A stretch of DNA of 64,000 bases from Pseudomonas phenolilytica (GTDB taxonomy: Bacteria > Pseudomonadota > Gammaproteobacteria > Pseudomonadales > Pseudomonadaceae), in contig NZ_CP058908.1 of the NCBI RefSeq assembly GCF_021432765.1, forward strand, positions 186,001-250,000, read 5' to 3'. This document shows, piece by piece, positions 1-9,915 of this stretch; position 1 is the first letter of the stretch, and every line of letters starts with the position of its first letter. Below the pieces are notes generated by a model. It saw nothing but the letters and a program-made list of their open reading frames with translations, was not told where the DNA came from and searched no databases. A program made the position numbers and the translations under genes.

Positions 1-887
1 GGCTGGCCGCGGCCATCGACGCCCTGAGCGATGTCGTAATTGCGCCGCGAAGCGAAGAAATCCCGGTAGCAAGCGGCGGCCGCCGCGTCGTAGACCTGTG
101 CCTGGCGAACCGCCAGGCGGATGGCCTCGGTCAGGTCCAGTGCCAGCAACGCATCGAAGTCGCCGCGCACCACCACCAGGTCCGATCCGCCGTAGACTTC
201 CTCGCCGCCGTTGTCGGCGGTCAAGCGTTGCGTGCCGTAGTAACTGGCCAGCTGGCCGCCGACCCGCACCTGACCGACGCTGAAGGTGGTCACCTGCTCC
301 AGATGGCCTTCCAGCACCAGACCGAACTCCGTCAGCTCGCGCTCGTCAAGCGCCGCCAGCGCCTGTTCGAGCGCCTCGAGATCGTCGACGCGCTGCTGGC
401 CACGCCCGCCAGTGGCGCGCACGGGCTTGATGCGCAGCGCGCCTTCGTGCAGCAGGCGCCGGCCCGCGTCGTGCGCATCCTCCAGGCTGAACACGCTGTA
501 GCCGGACAGCACGCTGTCCCTGACCCGTGCGCCGAACTCGCGCGACCACCCCAGAGGCGCCGCGGCCTCAGGACGCACCAGTGGATGGGTGATCGCCTTG
601 GTTTCGACGAACGCGTGTGGCACCACACCGCCGAACAGATCGTCTTCTGCAGCAAGGCCGAGCTCCTGCGCCTCGCGCTGGCCGATCACCGTGCCGGACG
701 GCACCAGATAGGGTTGGGTTTCGTGACCTCGGGTCGGATCGTACTCACCGCCATAGCTCAGCCCCAGCAAGCCGGCCAGCTGCTCGGCCAGAGCGGCATG
801 GACACGGCGCTCGTGCTCGGGCTCGCGTGCGCGGTTGGCGTAGATCATCACGACCCGGCGCGGGTTCGATGTATCGGCATTGATCAT
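1..887 (-). CDS. DUF3182-like protein, C-terminus cut by window edge
   Basis: About 295 codons are open from an ATG at 887 to the window start. AGGAG lies about 12 bases upstream of the ATG. The N-terminus reads MINADTSNPRRVVMIYANRA, followed by a stretch with EDDLFGGVVPHAFVETK and then RIKPVRATGGRGQ. That last part resembles the phosphate-binding region of ATP-grasp-like folds. I recognise the pattern as the DUF3182 family of pseudomonads, which has no established function. The 3' end, the stop and any downstream partner lie outside the window. Family assignment is from memory of conserved motifs. The ATP-grasp relation is inference. Confidence 0.7.
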   Translation of the reverse strand, partial: MINADTSNPRRVVMIYANRAREPEHERRVHAALAEQLAGLLGLSYGGEYDPTRGHETQPYLVPSGTVIGQREAQELGLAAEDDLFGGVVPHAFVETKAITHPLVRPEAAAPLGWSREFGARVRDSVLSGYSVFSLEDAHDAGRRLLHEGALRIKPVRATGGRGQQRVDDLEALEQALAALDERELTEFGLVLEGHLEQVTTFSVGQVRVGGQLASYYGTQRLTADNGGEEVYGGSDLVVVRGDFDALLALDLTEAIRLAVRQAQVYDAAAAACYRDFFASRRNYDIAQGVDGRGQ

Positions 888-1050
888 TTCTTGGACAGCT
901 CCTGGACTGCTCGGGCAGGTATGCAACGCCGGCAATGCATTCGCGCTGCCAAGCAGCGCCGGCCGGCTGTTGGGAAATAGACCCTGGCTCGAACGCAACG
1001 ATCCGTCCCGGGCAATATCCGTCACGGTGTCCGCTCGCTTCTTTGCCGTA

Positions 1051-1080
1051 TAAAAAAAGGGAGCCGGCAGGCTCCCTTCT
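1051..1080 (-). terminator. Rho-independent terminator of ahpF
   Basis: A 9-bp stem (1057-1065 with 1070-1078) and a four-base loop are followed, on the minus strand, by a run of seven T. It lies 20 bases past the ahpF stop and would end the ahpC-ahpF transcript. Confidence 0.9.
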
Positions 1081-1099
1081 TCATTGCGCGAGACGCCAA

Positions 1100-2662
1100 T
1101 CAGGCCGGCGCGGAGGTGCGGATCAGGTGATCGAAGGCGCTCAGCGAGGCCTTGGCGCCTTCGCCAACGGCGATCACGATCTGCTTGTACGGCACCGTGG
1201 TCACGTCGCCGGCGGCGAACACGCCCGGGATGCTGGTCTGGCCTTTGGCGTCGACGATGATCTCGCCGAAACGCGACAGCTCCAGGGTGCCCTTGAGCCA
1301 TTCGCTGTTGGGCAGCAGGCCGATCTGCACGAAGATGCCTTCCAGCTCGACGCTGTGCATTTCTTCGCTGCTGCGGTCCTTGTAGACCAGGCCGGTGACC
1401 TTCTGGCCGTCGCCTTTGACCTCGGTGGTCTGCGCCATCTTCAGCACGCGGACGTTGGGCAGGCTGTTGAGCTTGCGCTGCAGCACGGCGTCGGCACGCA
1501 GTTCCTCACCGAATTCGAGCAGGGTCACGTGGGCGACGATGCCGGCCAGGTCGATGGCCGCTTCCACGCCGGAGTTGCCGCCGCCGATCACCGCCACGCG
1601 CTTGCCCTTGAACAGCGGGCCGTCGCAGTGCGGGCAGTAGGCGACGCCACGGCCGCGGTATTCCTGCTCGCCCGGCACGTTCATTTCGCGCCAGCGCGCG
1701 CCGGTGGCGAGTATCAGGGTCTTGGCCTTGAGTTCGCCGCCGTTCTCGAACTGCACGCGGTGCAGGCCGTCGTCGCCGGCCGGGATCAGCTGGCTGGCGC
1801 GCTGCAGGTTCATGATGTCGACGTCATACTCGCGCACGTGCTCTTCCAGCGCGCGGGCCAGTTTCGGGCCTTCGGTTTCCTTCACCGAGATGAAGTTCTC
1901 GATGGCCATGGTGTCCAGCACCTGACCGCCGAAGCGCTCGGCCGCGACGCCGGTGCGGATGCCCTTGCGCGCCGCGTAAATGGCCGCTGCGGCGCCAGCC
2001 GGGCCACCGCCGACCACCAGCACGTCGAAGGCATCCTTGGCCTTGAGCTTCTCGGCGTCACGCGCGCCGGCGCCGGTGTCGAGCTTGGCGAGGATCTCTT
2101 CCTCGTTCATGCGGCCCTGGGTGAACAGCTCGCCGTTGAGGTAGATGCTCGGCACCGACATGATCTGCCGCGCTTCGACCTCGTCCTGGAACAGCGCGCC
2201 GTCGATGGCGACGTGCTTGATGTTCGGGTTGAGCACGGCCATCAGGTTCAGCGCCTGGACCACGTCCGGGCAGTTCTGGCAGGACAGCGAGAAGTAGGTT
2301 TCGAAGCGGTAATCACCGTCGAGCGCCTTGATCTGCTCGATCACCTCCGGTGCGGTCTTCGACGGGTGACCGCCGACCTGCAGCAGGGCGAGCACCAGCG
2401 AGGTGAACTCGTGGCCCATGGGGATGCCGGCGAAACGCAGGCTGATGTTTCCGTCGATGCGGTTCAGCGAGAACGACGGCTTGCGCGCATCGTCGCCGTC
2501 GGTCTTCAAGGTGATCTTGTCGCTGAGGCTGGCGATGTCCTGCAGCAGGCTCAGCAGCTCCCGGGATTTCTCGCCGTCATCGAGGGACGCGACGATCTCG
2601 AAGGGCTGGGTGACCTTCTCCAGGTAGGCTTTCAACTGGGTCTTGAGATTGGTGTCCAACAT
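1100..2662 (-). CDS. ahpF: Alkyl hydroperoxide reductase subunit F
   Basis: Flavoprotein disulfide reductase that passes electrons from NAD(P)H through FAD and two CxxC pairs to AhpC, the cytoplasmic peroxidase. The 520 residues match the family length. An N-terminal double-thioredoxin-like domain carries CQNC (C128, C131). Next comes an FAD-binding [10 protein letters not shown] (about 218-227), the redox CPHC (C343, C346), a second dinucleotide motif GGGNSG, and a C-terminal AAGDVT. It lies 120 bp downstream of ahpC in the same direction, separated by a hairpin that may reduce its expression relative to ahpC. Confidence 0.97.
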   Translation of the reverse strand: MLDTNLKTQLKAYLEKVTQPFEIVASLDDGEKSRELLSLLQDIASLSDKITLKTDGDDARKPSFSLNRIDGNISLRFAGIPMGHEFTSLVLALLQVGGHPSKTAPEVIEQIKALDGDYRFETYFSLSCQNCPDVVQALNLMAVLNPNIKHVAIDGALFQDEVEARQIMSVPSIYLNGELFTQGRMNEEEILAKLDTGAGARDAEKLKAKDAFDVLVVGGGPAGAAAAIYAARKGIRTGVAAERFGGQVLDTMAIENFISVKETEGPKLARALEEHVREYDVDIMNLQRASQLIPAGDDGLHRVQFENGGELKAKTLILATGARWREMNVPGEQEYRGRGVAYCPHCDGPLFKGKRVAVIGGGNSGVEAAIDLAGIVAHVTLLEFGEELRADAVLQRKLNSLPNVRVLKMAQTTEVKGDGQKVTGLVYKDRSSEEMHSVELEGIFVQIGLLPNSEWLKGTLELSRFGEIIVDAKGQTSIPGVFAAGDVTTVPYKQIVIAVGEGAKASLSAFDHLIRTSAPA

Positions 2663-2697
2663 GAGCAGCGGTACCCCGTTCGGAATTCAGGAAATAA

Positions 2698-2726
2698 AAC
2701 GCCCGGACGGTTCGCGTCCAGGCGTT
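2698..2726 (-). terminator. Hairpin between ahpC and ahpF, possible attenuator
   Basis: An 11-bp stem with one mismatch (2698-2708 with 2716-2726) and a seven-base loop is followed on the minus strand by TTATTT. It sits between the ahpC stop and the ahpF start. It can act as a partial terminator, which would give more ahpC than ahpF message. Termination strength is inferred. Confidence 0.65.
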
Positions 2727-2782
2727 GGGTTGCCAGAGGGCTTTGGCCAGCCCTCCGGCACGCAGGGCAGATAGGCGAAGCC

Positions 2783-3346
2783 TTAGATCTTGCCGACCAG
2801 GTCCAGCGACGGAGCCAGGGTCTTCTCGCCTTCTTTCCACTTGGCCGGGCAGACTTCGCCCGGGTGAGCGGCGGTGTACTGAGCGGCCTTCAGCTTGCGC
2901 AGGGTCTCGCCGACGTCGCGCGCGATCTCGTTGGAGTGAATTTCCAGGGTCTTGATGACGCCTTCCGGGTTGATGATGAAGGTGCCACGCAGCGCCAGAC
3001 CTTCCTCGGCGATGTGCACATCGAACGCATTGGTCAGCTGGTGAGTCGGGTCGCCGATCAGCGGGAACTGGGCCTTACCGACGGCCGGAGAGGTCTCGTG
3101 CCATACCTTGTGCGAGAAGTGAGTGTCGGTGGTGACGATGTACACCTCGGCACCAGCCTTCTGGAACTCGGCGTAGTTGTTGGCAGCGTCTTCGATCTCG
3201 GTCGGGCAGTTGAAGGTGAACGCAGCCGGCATGAAGATCAGCACGGACCACTTGCCCTTGAGGGATTCTTCGGTGACTTCGATGAACTTGCCGTTGTGGA
3301 AAGCGTTGACCTTGAACGGCTGGACTTGGGTGTTGATCAGAGACAT
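2783..3346 (-). CDS. ahpC: Alkyl hydroperoxide reductase subunit C (2-Cys peroxiredoxin)
   Basis: Reduces hydrogen peroxide, organic peroxides and peroxynitrite in the cytoplasm. AhpF then reduces it back. The 187 residues match the AhpC type. The peroxidatic cysteine is C47 in FTFNCPTE and the resolving cysteine is C166 in GEVCPAKW. The start has AGGAGTGAG just upstream. An OxyR-like site lies 70-110 bp upstream, so peroxide induction is expected. It is the first gene of the ahpC-ahpF unit. Confidence 0.98.
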   Translation of the reverse strand: MSLINTQVQPFKVNAFHNGKFIEVTEESLKGKWSVLIFMPAAFTFNCPTEIEDAANNYAEFQKAGAEVYIVTTDTHFSHKVWHETSPAVGKAQFPLIGDPTHQLTNAFDVHIAEEGLALRGTFIINPEGVIKTLEIHSNEIARDVGETLRKLKAAQYTAAHPGEVCPAKWKEGEKTLAPSLDLVGKI

Positions 3347-3416
3347 CTGCTCACTCCTTTGGGGGTTCAGAAAACTTAACGGGGCCTACGATAGCGCAAC
3401 CAGCCGCATACGGTTA

Positions 3417-3453
3417 ATTGATTAAGGGAATAAACCGAATAGCCGTTATCTAT
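3417..3453 (-). promoter_or_regulatory. Candidate OxyR binding site upstream of ahpC
   Basis: 3439-3453 reads ATAG-N7-CTAT, the canonical OxyR half-operator. With the correct 7-base spacing, 3417-3431 gives a degenerate second half (ATTG-N7-GAAT). OxyR recognises four ATAGnt elements at 10-bp intervals. The position upstream of ahpC is the expected one. Confidence 0.7.
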
Positions 3454-3520
3454 CACCACAGATCAGCCGCAGACACAATTGCATGCTACATCCGCAAAGA
3501 CCGACGATCCGTTCAGGGGT

Positions 3521-4462
3521 TCAGTCAGGCCAGAACGCCCGGATTCCCGCGACTCCCTGCGCACCGGCATGCAGCGCACGAGCCAGATCGCCATGCCCGA
3601 GCCCACCCAGCAGATAGGCCGGCTGATTGAAGCCTAGCAGCAACTCGCTGGCCCGCGACCAGCCTAACGGGGCTGCGTCGGGGTGCGTTGCGGTGGCCTG
3701 CACCGGTGAAAGGGTCACGAAATCGACGCCGGCTGCCGTGGCCAGCGCCAGTTCCGTCGCATCGTGACAGGATGCCGCCAACCAGCGCTCCGACGGCAAC
3801 GGCCGGCCCTGGGCGGCCATTCGCCGCAGCTGCGCCGACGTCAGATGCCAGCCGGCCGCCGGAAAATCCGCGGCCCACTCCAGCGGCCCCTTGAGCATCA
3901 GTTGCGCGCGGCCGGCACAGAGCGCCAGCGCGTCGTTCGCCAGCGCCCGGTACGCCGCATCCGACAGGTCAGGCGCTCGCAGCTGGAGCAGGTGGATACC
4001 GGTATCCAGCGCCGCGGCGATGCCCTCGAGCAGCTGGCGCGGCGAGCGGTCTTCCGGGGTGATCAGGTAGCGGCGCGGCAAGCGCGCCGCGGCGATGATC
4101 GGCTGGTTGGCGGCCGGAAACGCGTACTCGGGCAGCGCCGCGGGCTCGACCCAGGCCAGAGGCTGGCCCTCGGCGCCATGCGGCTCGCCGGCGAAAGCCA
4201 GCACTTCCCAGACATCCAGCAGCACCTGCTTGTCCGGATAATCGTGACGAACCTGGATCAGCGGACGCGCGCTCGTGACCTCGATGCCCAGTTCTTCCTG
4301 CAGCTCGCGCGCCAGCGCCGCCTCGACGCTTTCGCCCGCCTCGACCTTGCCGCCGGGAAACTCCCACAGCCCGCCCTGATGCTTGTCCAGCGGGCGTTTG
4401 GCGATCAGGACACGACAGTCGGCGGATCGAATGACCGCCGCGGCGACATGGATTCGGTGCAT
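3521..4462 (-). CDS. Nudix hydrolase fused to a ThiE-like domain
   Basis: 313 residues from the ATG at 4462 (MHRIHVAAAVI). A longer reading upstream is unlikely. The first half is MutT-like, with WEFPGGK and a complete Nudix box (G-x5-E-x7-R-E-L-x-E-E-L-G). MutT removes 8-oxo-dGTP from the nucleotide pool. The second half, from about residue 135, has LLQLRAPDLSDAAYRAL, then FVTLSPVQATATHPDAAPLGW and LGGLGHGDL. These resemble thiamine phosphate synthase (TIM barrel). This fusion is known in pseudomonads. What the ThiE-like half does is unsettled. It lies just downstream of argJ on the same strand. Confidence 0.88.
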   Translation of the reverse strand: MHRIHVAAAVIRSADCRVLIAKRPLDKHQGGLWEFPGGKVEAGESVEAALARELQEELGIEVTSARPLIQVRHDYPDKQVLLDVWEVLAFAGEPHGAEGQPLAWVEPAALPEYAFPAANQPIIAAARLPRRYLITPEDRSPRQLLEGIAAALDTGIHLLQLRAPDLSDAAYRALANDALALCAGRAQLMLKGPLEWAADFPAAGWHLTSAQLRRMAAQGRPLPSERWLAASCHDATELALATAAGVDFVTLSPVQATATHPDAAPLGWSRASELLLGFNQPAYLLGGLGHGDLARALHAGAQGVAGIRAFWPD

Positions 4463-4519
4463 GACAGTTCCAGAACCGCAGCCCGGGCCACCAAGCCCGG
4501 GTTGCGGCATGCTACGCGG

Positions 4520-5737
4520 TCAGGTGCGGTATTCGGCGTTGATCTTCACGTACTCGTGCGACAGATCGGTGGTCCAGATGGTCTCGCTGCAGTCACCACG
4601 ACCCAGCTCGATGCGGATGGTGATCTCTTCGCGCGCCATCACCGCCGCGCCCTGCTCCTCGGTGTAGCTGGGCGAACGACCGCCCTGGCTGGCGATGCAG
4701 ACTTCGCCGAGATAGACGTCGATCAGGCTCACATCCAGGTTCGGCACGCCGGCATAGCCAACGGCGGCGAGGATACGCCCCCAGTTGGGGTCGGAGGCGA
4801 ACAGCGCGGTCTTGATCAGCGGCGAGTGGGCCACGGCGTAGGCCACGTCCAGGCATTCCTGATGGTTGGCGCCGCCGTTGACCTGCACGGTGACGAACTT
4901 GGTAGCGCCTTCACCGTCGCGCACGATGGCCTGGGCAACTTCCATGAACACTTCGCACACCGCCTGCTTGAGCTTGGCGAACAGCTCGCCGGCGGCTTCG
5001 GTGATTTCCGGCAGCTTGGCCTGGCCGGTGGCGATCAGCATGCAGCAGTCGTTGGTGGACGTGTCGCCGTCGATGGTGATGCGGTTGAACGACTTGTTCG
5101 CTGCGTCACGCACCAGGTCCTGCAGCACCTCGCGCGCCACCTTGGCGTCGGTGGCGATGTAGCCGAGCATGGTCGCCATGTTCGGACGGATCATGCCGGC
5201 GCCCTTGGAAATGCCGGTCACGGTGACGGTCACACCGTCATGCTGGAATTGGCGGCTGGCACCCTTGGGCAGGGTGTCGGTGGTCATGATGCCGGTGGCG
5301 GCCTCGGCCCAGTGGTTCTCGGCCAGATCGTCCAGGGCTGCCTGCAGGGCGCCCTCGATCTTGGCCACCGGCAGAGGTTCACCGATCACTCCGGTGGAGA
5401 ACGGCAGCACGGCAGACTCGTCGACACCGGTCAGCGCTGCCAGCGCGGCACAGGTACGGCGGGCATTGGCCAGACCATCGGCGCCGGTGCCAGCGTTGGC
5501 GTTGCCGGTGTTGGTCAGCAGATAGCGCACCTCACCCGCCATGCGCTCGCGGGTCACCAGTACCGGAGCCGCGCAGAACGCGTTGGTGGTGGTCACGCCG
5601 GCGACGCGCGAGCCTTCGGCGCAGCGCATCACGACGACATCCTTGCGCCCCGGACGCTTGATGCCGGCCGACGCGATGCCGAGTTCGAAACCGGGAACCG
5701 GATGCAGAGTAGGTAGGGGACCAAGACCGACCGCCAT
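4520..5737 (-). CDS. argJ: Glutamate N-acetyltransferase / amino-acid acetyltransferase
   Basis: Bifunctional ornithine acetyltransferase of the arginine pathway. It moves the acetyl group from N-acetylornithine to glutamate. The 405 residues match the family. The proenzyme self-cleaves before the nucleophile threonine in [15 protein letters not shown], here A188/T189. This yields alpha and beta chains. It is encoded between secA (upstream) and the Nudix/ThiE-like gene (downstream), a known pseudomonad order. Confidence 0.96.
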   Translation of the reverse strand: MAVGLGPLPTLHPVPGFELGIASAGIKRPGRKDVVVMRCAEGSRVAGVTTTNAFCAAPVLVTRERMAGEVRYLLTNTGNANAGTGADGLANARRTCAALAALTGVDESAVLPFSTGVIGEPLPVAKIEGALQAALDDLAENHWAEAATGIMTTDTLPKGASRQFQHDGVTVTVTGISKGAGMIRPNMATMLGYIATDAKVAREVLQDLVRDAANKSFNRITIDGDTSTNDCCMLIATGQAKLPEITEAAGELFAKLKQAVCEVFMEVAQAIVRDGEGATKFVTVQVNGGANHQECLDVAYAVAHSPLIKTALFASDPNWGRILAAVGYAGVPNLDVSLIDVYLGEVCIASQGGRSPSYTEEQGAAVMAREEITIRIELGRGDCSETIWTTDLSHEYVKINAEYRT

Positions 5738-5783
5738 GAGCGCGCTCCTTCAGACATAGATGGCCCGCAGGCCGAAGAACAGG

Positions 5784-5820
5784 GAGAAAAACGCCGCGAG
5801 CGGCAAAACCGGTCGCGGCG
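5784..5820 (-). terminator. Rho-independent terminator of secA
   Basis: Stem CGCCGCGA/TCGCGGCG (5792-5799 with 5813-5820) is followed on the minus strand by five T. It begins about 25 bases after the secA stop and separates secA from argJ. Confidence 0.85.
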
Positions 5821-5844
5821 CGGGTTCGCAGGGGACGGGACCGC

Positions 5845-8583
5845 TTACTGGACCTGCCCGTGGCAATGCTTGTATTTCTTGCCCGAGCCGCACGGGCAGA
5901 GCTCGTTGCGACCGATCTTGGGCTCGGTGCGCACCGGCATCGGTGCGATTTCCGCCACAGGCTCGCCCTGTTCGGCCTCTTCCGGCTGCTGCAGGGCCGA
6001 CACTTCCTCGTGCTTGAACTGCATACGCTGCGCCATCTCCTCGGCCTCGCGGCGCAGGCGCGCCTCCTCCTCGGCAGGGTCCTCACGGCGCACCTGCACA
6101 TGGGAGAGCACGCGGATGCTGTCCCGCTTGATGGAGTCGAGCAGATCCTGGAACAGCGCAAAGGACTCGCGCTTGTACTCCTGCTTGGGGTTCTTCTGCG
6201 CATAGCCGCGCAGGTGGATGCCGTGGCGCAGGTGATCCATCGTCGACAGGTGGTCCTTCCACAGATCATCCAGCACGCGCAGCACGATCTGCTTCTCGAA
6301 CGTGCGCAGCGCGTCGGCGCCCGCAAGCTCTTCCTTCTCGCGGTAGGCCTCGACCAGCTTCTGGGAGATGCGCTCGCGCAGGGTTTCCTCGTACAGCTTG
6401 TCGTCCTCGTCGAGCCACTGCTGCACCGGCAGACGCAAGCCGAAATCGCTGTACAGCACCGCTTCCAGACCGGCGATGTCCCACTGCTCGGGCAGCGACT
6501 GCGGCGGAATGTGCTGGCTGATGGCGGCATTCAGCGCTTCGTCGCGGAATTCGCTGATGGTCTCGCCAATCTCCTCGGCGGCCAGCAGGCTGTTGCGCAT
6601 GTGGTAGATCACCTTGCGCTGCTCGTTGGCCACGTCGTCGAACTCGAGCAGCTGCTTGCGGATGTCGAAGTTGCGGCCTTCGACCTTGCGCTGCGCCTTT
6701 TCGATCGCATTGGTAACCATGCGGTGCTCGATCGCCTCGCCCGCTTCCATGCCCAGCGCCTTCATGAAGTTCTTCACCCGGTCGGAGGCGAAGATGCGCA
6801 TCAGGTTGTCTTCCAGCGACAGGTAGAAGCGGCTGGAGCCCGGATCGCCCTGGCGACCAGCACGTCCACGCAGCTGGTTGTCGATACGACGCGACTCGTG
6901 ACGCTCGGAGGCGATCACGTGCAGGCCGCCTGCCTCGATCACCTGCTGGTGGCGCTTCTGCCACTCGGCCTTGAGCTGCGCGACCTGTTCGTCGGTGGGG
7001 TTCTCCAGCTTGGCGACTTCCACTTCCCAGTTGCCGCCCAGAAGGATGTCGGTACCGCGGCCGGCCATGTTGGTGGCGATGGTCACCGCGCCCGGACGAC
7101 CGGCCTGGGCGATGATCTCCGCTTCCTTCTCATGGTACTTGGCGTTGAGCACCTGGTGCTCGATGCCTTCCTTGATCAGCAGCTGGGAAACGTATTCCGA
7201 GCTCTCGATGGTCGCGGTACCGACCAGCACCGGACGCCCCTGCCCCTGGCATTCCTTGATGTCGGCGATGATCGCGGCGAACTTCTCTTCCTGGGTCAGG
7301 TAGACCAGGTCGTTGAAATCCTTGCGCGCCAGCGGCTTGTTGGTCGGAATGACCATGACCGGCAGGCCGTAGATCTGCATGAACTCGAACGCCTCGGTGT
7401 CGGCGGTGCCGGTCATGCCGGACAGCTTCTTGTACAGGCGGAAGTAGTTCTGGAACGTGGTCGAGGCCAGGGTCTGGCTCTCGGGCTGGATCTGCAGGCC
7501 TTCCTTCGCCTCGATAGCCTGGTGCAAGCCCTCGGAGAGGCGGCGCCCCGGCATAGTGCGACCGGTGTGCTCGTCGATCAGCAGCACCTGGTTGTTCTGC
7601 ACGATGTACTCGACGTTGCGATGGAACAGCTTGTGCGCGCGCAGGCCGGCATAGACGTGGGTCAGCAGGCCCAGGTTATGCGCCGAATACAGGCTCTCGC
7701 CTTCGGCCAGCAAGCCTGCCTGGGTGAGCATTTCCTCGATGAACTGATGCCCCTGCTCGTTCAGCTCGACCTGGCGGGACTTCTCGTCGATGCTGAAGTG
7801 GCCCTCCTGGGTCACGACGCCCTCTTCCTCCTCGATGTGCTGAGTGAGGCGCGGAATCAGCGCGTTGATCTGCTGGTAGAGCTTGGAGCTGTCTTCGGAC
7901 TGGCCGGAGATGATCAGCGGCGTGCGCGCCTCGTCGATGAGAATCGAGTCGACTTCGTCGATAACCGCGAAATTGAGTTCGCGCTGATTCTTCTCCTGCA
8001 GGCTGAACGCCATGTTGTCGCGCAGGTAATCGAAACCGAATTCGTTGTTGGTACCGTAGGTGATGTCGGCAGCGTAAGCGGCGCGCTTCTCCTCCGGCGG
8101 CTGGAACGGCGTGACGATACCGACCGAGAGTCCAAGGAATTCGTATAGCGGACGCATCCAGTTGGCGTCGCGGCGGGCCAGATAGTCGTTCACTGTGACC
8201 ACGTGCACGCCCTTGCCGGCCAGCGCATTGAGGTACACCGCCAGAGTCGCCACCAGCGTCTTGCCTTCACCGGTGCGCATCTCGGCGATCTTGCCTTCGT
8301 GTAGGGTCATGCCGCCGATCAACTGGACATCGAAGTGACGCATGCCCATCACCCGCTTGCCGGCCTCGCGGCAGACGGCGAAGGCTTCCGGCAGTATCTG
8401 ATCGAGGGTCTCGCCTTTCTCGAGACGGGCCTTGAACTCTTCGGTCTTGGCGCGCAGTTGCTCGTCGGTGAGCGACAGCATCTGTTCTTCGAGTGCATTG
8501 ACGGCCTGGACCGCCTTGAGCATGCGTTTGACTTCACGCTCGTTCTTGCTTCCAAAGAGTTTCTTCAATAAAGGCGCAAACAT
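5845..8583 (-). CDS. secA: Preprotein translocase ATPase SecA
   Basis: Motor ATPase that drives unfolded precursor proteins through SecYEG. 912 residues, full length. It shows Walker A MRTGEGKT (102-109), the DEAD-type [16 protein letters not shown] in the second helicase domain, and [18 protein letters not shown]. The C-terminal zinc finger is [12 protein letters not shown] (C896, C898, C907), which binds SecB and lipids. It is divergent from dciA. On the minus strand TAGAAT at 8653-8658 could be its -10. No secM-like gene is visible upstream. Confidence 0.98.
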   Translation of the reverse strand: MFAPLLKKLFGSKNEREVKRMLKAVQAVNALEEQMLSLTDEQLRAKTEEFKARLEKGETLDQILPEAFAVCREAGKRVMGMRHFDVQLIGGMTLHEGKIAEMRTGEGKTLVATLAVYLNALAGKGVHVVTVNDYLARRDANWMRPLYEFLGLSVGIVTPFQPPEEKRAAYAADITYGTNNEFGFDYLRDNMAFSLQEKNQRELNFAVIDEVDSILIDEARTPLIISGQSEDSSKLYQQINALIPRLTQHIEEEEGVVTQEGHFSIDEKSRQVELNEQGHQFIEEMLTQAGLLAEGESLYSAHNLGLLTHVYAGLRAHKLFHRNVEYIVQNNQVLLIDEHTGRTMPGRRLSEGLHQAIEAKEGLQIQPESQTLASTTFQNYFRLYKKLSGMTGTADTEAFEFMQIYGLPVMVIPTNKPLARKDFNDLVYLTQEEKFAAIIADIKECQGQGRPVLVGTATIESSEYVSQLLIKEGIEHQVLNAKYHEKEAEIIAQAGRPGAVTIATNMAGRGTDILLGGNWEVEVAKLENPTDEQVAQLKAEWQKRHQQVIEAGGLHVIASERHESRRIDNQLRGRAGRQGDPGSSRFYLSLEDNLMRIFASDRVKNFMKALGMEAGEAIEHRMVTNAIEKAQRKVEGRNFDIRKQLLEFDDVANEQRKVIYHMRNSLLAAEEIGETISEFRDEALNAAISQHIPPQSLPEQWDIAGLEAVLYSDFGLRLPVQQWLDEDDKLYEETLRERISQKLVEAYREKEELAGADALRTFEKQIVLRVLDDLWKDHLSTMDHLRHGIHLRGYAQKNPKQEYKRESFALFQDLLDSIKRDSIRVLSHVQVRREDPAEEEARLRREAEEMAQRMQFKHEEVSALQQPEEAEQGEPVAEIAPMPVRTEPKIGRNELCPCGSGKKYKHCHGQVQ

Positions 8584-8815
8584 ACGACAGGGACTTCCAT
8601 GCTGAGGATGGAGGCACGACCGTGGGTGACCCCGCCAGCGTGCAAAGCGGCCATTCTACTCGGAAACGTCTATGAGGAAAGCAGCACGACTGCGCACCCC
8701 GGAGGACCGGCAAAGCGCGATTTCCCGGCGTTCGCACCGGCACAACGGCCGGCAGCGCGAACGGGCGGCTACTGGCATCTGCTACCATTGCCGCCCCATC
8801 TTTCAGGCAACCGCC

Positions 8816-9268
8816 ATGGCCTCTCGTCCGCTCCCCGCACGCGCCACCGGCGCGTTGCTCCGCGAAGCGAAACCGCTGCGCGCGCTGTTCGGCGAGGCGC
8901 GGCGCATCGATCGCCTGCAGCACCTGCTGGAAAGCCAGCTGCAGCCGGCCGCCCGCGAGCACTGCCGCGTGGCGTCGTGGCGCGAGGGTTGTCTGTTGCT
9001 GATCGTAACGGACGGCCACTGGGCCACGCGCCTGCGCTATCAGCAACGTCGTCTGCTGCGCCAGCTGCAAGCCATCGAGGAGTTCGCCGGTCTCGAACGC
9101 ATCCACTTCAAGGTGCAGCCGCCGCCCCCGGCGCGTCACGAGCCGCCTCGCACGACACCGTTGTCGGCCTGTGCGGCCGACAATATTCACGCAACCGCCG
9201 AAGGTATTCGCGATCCGCGGCTACGCGCCGCGCTGGAGCGCCTGGCCAGCCGTGGCAAACCCGACTGA
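8816..9268 (+). CDS. dciA: DciA-type replicative helicase loader (DUF721)
   Basis: 150 residues starting MASRPLPARATG. Longer upstream readings lack the family pattern. The DUF721 N-terminal domain (about 5-110) has the typical IDRLQHLLESQL and a KH-like segment with LRYQQRRLLRQL. A basic, proline-rich tail follows. DciA is the ancestral partner that loads DnaB helicase in bacteria lacking DnaC. Its location divergent from secA matches Pseudomonas (PA4405/secA). Confidence 0.85.
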   Translation: MASRPLPARATGALLREAKPLRALFGEARRIDRLQHLLESQLQPAAREHCRVASWREGCLLLIVTDGHWATRLRYQQRRLLRQLQAIEEFAGLERIHFKVQPPPPARHEPPRTTPLSACAADNIHATAEGIRDPRLRAALERLASRGKPD

Positions 9269-9364
9269 ACCGCAGCCGGCGCGGCAGCAACCACGCGAGC
9301 GAGCAGATACTCTCGGAGGGGCGAAGCGAATGCCTCGGCCACTGCCTTTCAGGAGCGGAATTTC

Positions 9365-9832
9365 ATGTTGATCGGCGCCCTACTCATCCTCACCTGGCTG
9401 GTGCTGCTGGTTCGTTATCCGCTGCGGGCGGTACCGATCTCGCTCGGCGCGCTGCTGTTGCTGGGACTGGTAGCTGGTTGGGTGCTGTGGCAGGAGCATC
9501 GCGAGCGACAACTGCTCGGCAGGCTCGAACTGCACCTGAACTACGCACCCGGGCCATGCCCAGCCGCGCAGCCGCTGCGCGTCACCCTGCGCAATAACAG
9601 CGGACGCGCGCTGCGCGGCCTGCGCTGGGATGTCACGGCGCACGTGCCTGGCACCCGCATCAACCTGGTACAGAACGCCTACGACACCCCCATCTATCAA
9701 GGCCCTGGTGATCTTCAGAGTGGAGCGCAGTGGCAATCCTGCCTGCCGCTGCCACCGCTGCGTGCAGGCTATCGCGCCAGCACGCTGGAGTTCCAAGCCG
9801 AGAACCTGCGCGGCCGCTTCGGCGACGATTGA
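9365..9832 (+). CDS. Conserved inner-membrane protein of unknown function
   Basis: 155 residues. Two hydrophobic helices lie at the N-terminus (about 2-18 and 24-44, the second LGALLLLGLVAGWVLW). A soluble domain of about 110 residues follows and contains SGRALRGLRWDVTAHVPGTR. The start has GGAG (AGGAGCGG) about 8 bases upstream. Similar pseudomonad proteins are sometimes labelled multidrug transporter, but nothing here shows transport. The topology suggests an anchored periplasmic or cytoplasmic domain. Function unknown. Confidence 0.75.
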   Translation: MLIGALLILTWLVLLVRYPLRAVPISLGALLLLGLVAGWVLWQEHRERQLLGRLELHLNYAPGPCPAAQPLRVTLRNNSGRALRGLRWDVTAHVPGTRINLVQNAYDTPIYQGPGDLQSGAQWQSCLPLPPLRAGYRASTLEFQAENLRGRFGDD

Positions 9833-9868
9833 ACGCGCGCCTTCCCATCCGACACCTCAGCCTTTATC

Positions 9869-9884
9869 CTGTATGAATAAACAG
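9869..9884 (+). promoter_or_regulatory. LexA (SOS) box of yebG
   Basis: CTGTATGAATAAACAG matches the LexA consensus CTG-N10-CAG with an AT-rich centre. It lies 32 bp before the yebG start, so yebG should be induced by DNA damage. Confidence 0.92.
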
Positions 9885-9915
9885 TATCAATCTGCCAACT
9901 GAGCCGAGGTGGTTA

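Noticed and set aside
935..3379. 814-residue open frame on the plus strand across ahpF and ahpC
   Set aside because: It lies antisense to two certain genes, has no family pattern, and arises from GC-rich codon bias.
5860..8148. 762-residue open frame on the plus strand within secA
   Set aside because: Antisense shadow of secA, low-complexity His/Ala/Leu-rich composition, no ribosome site.
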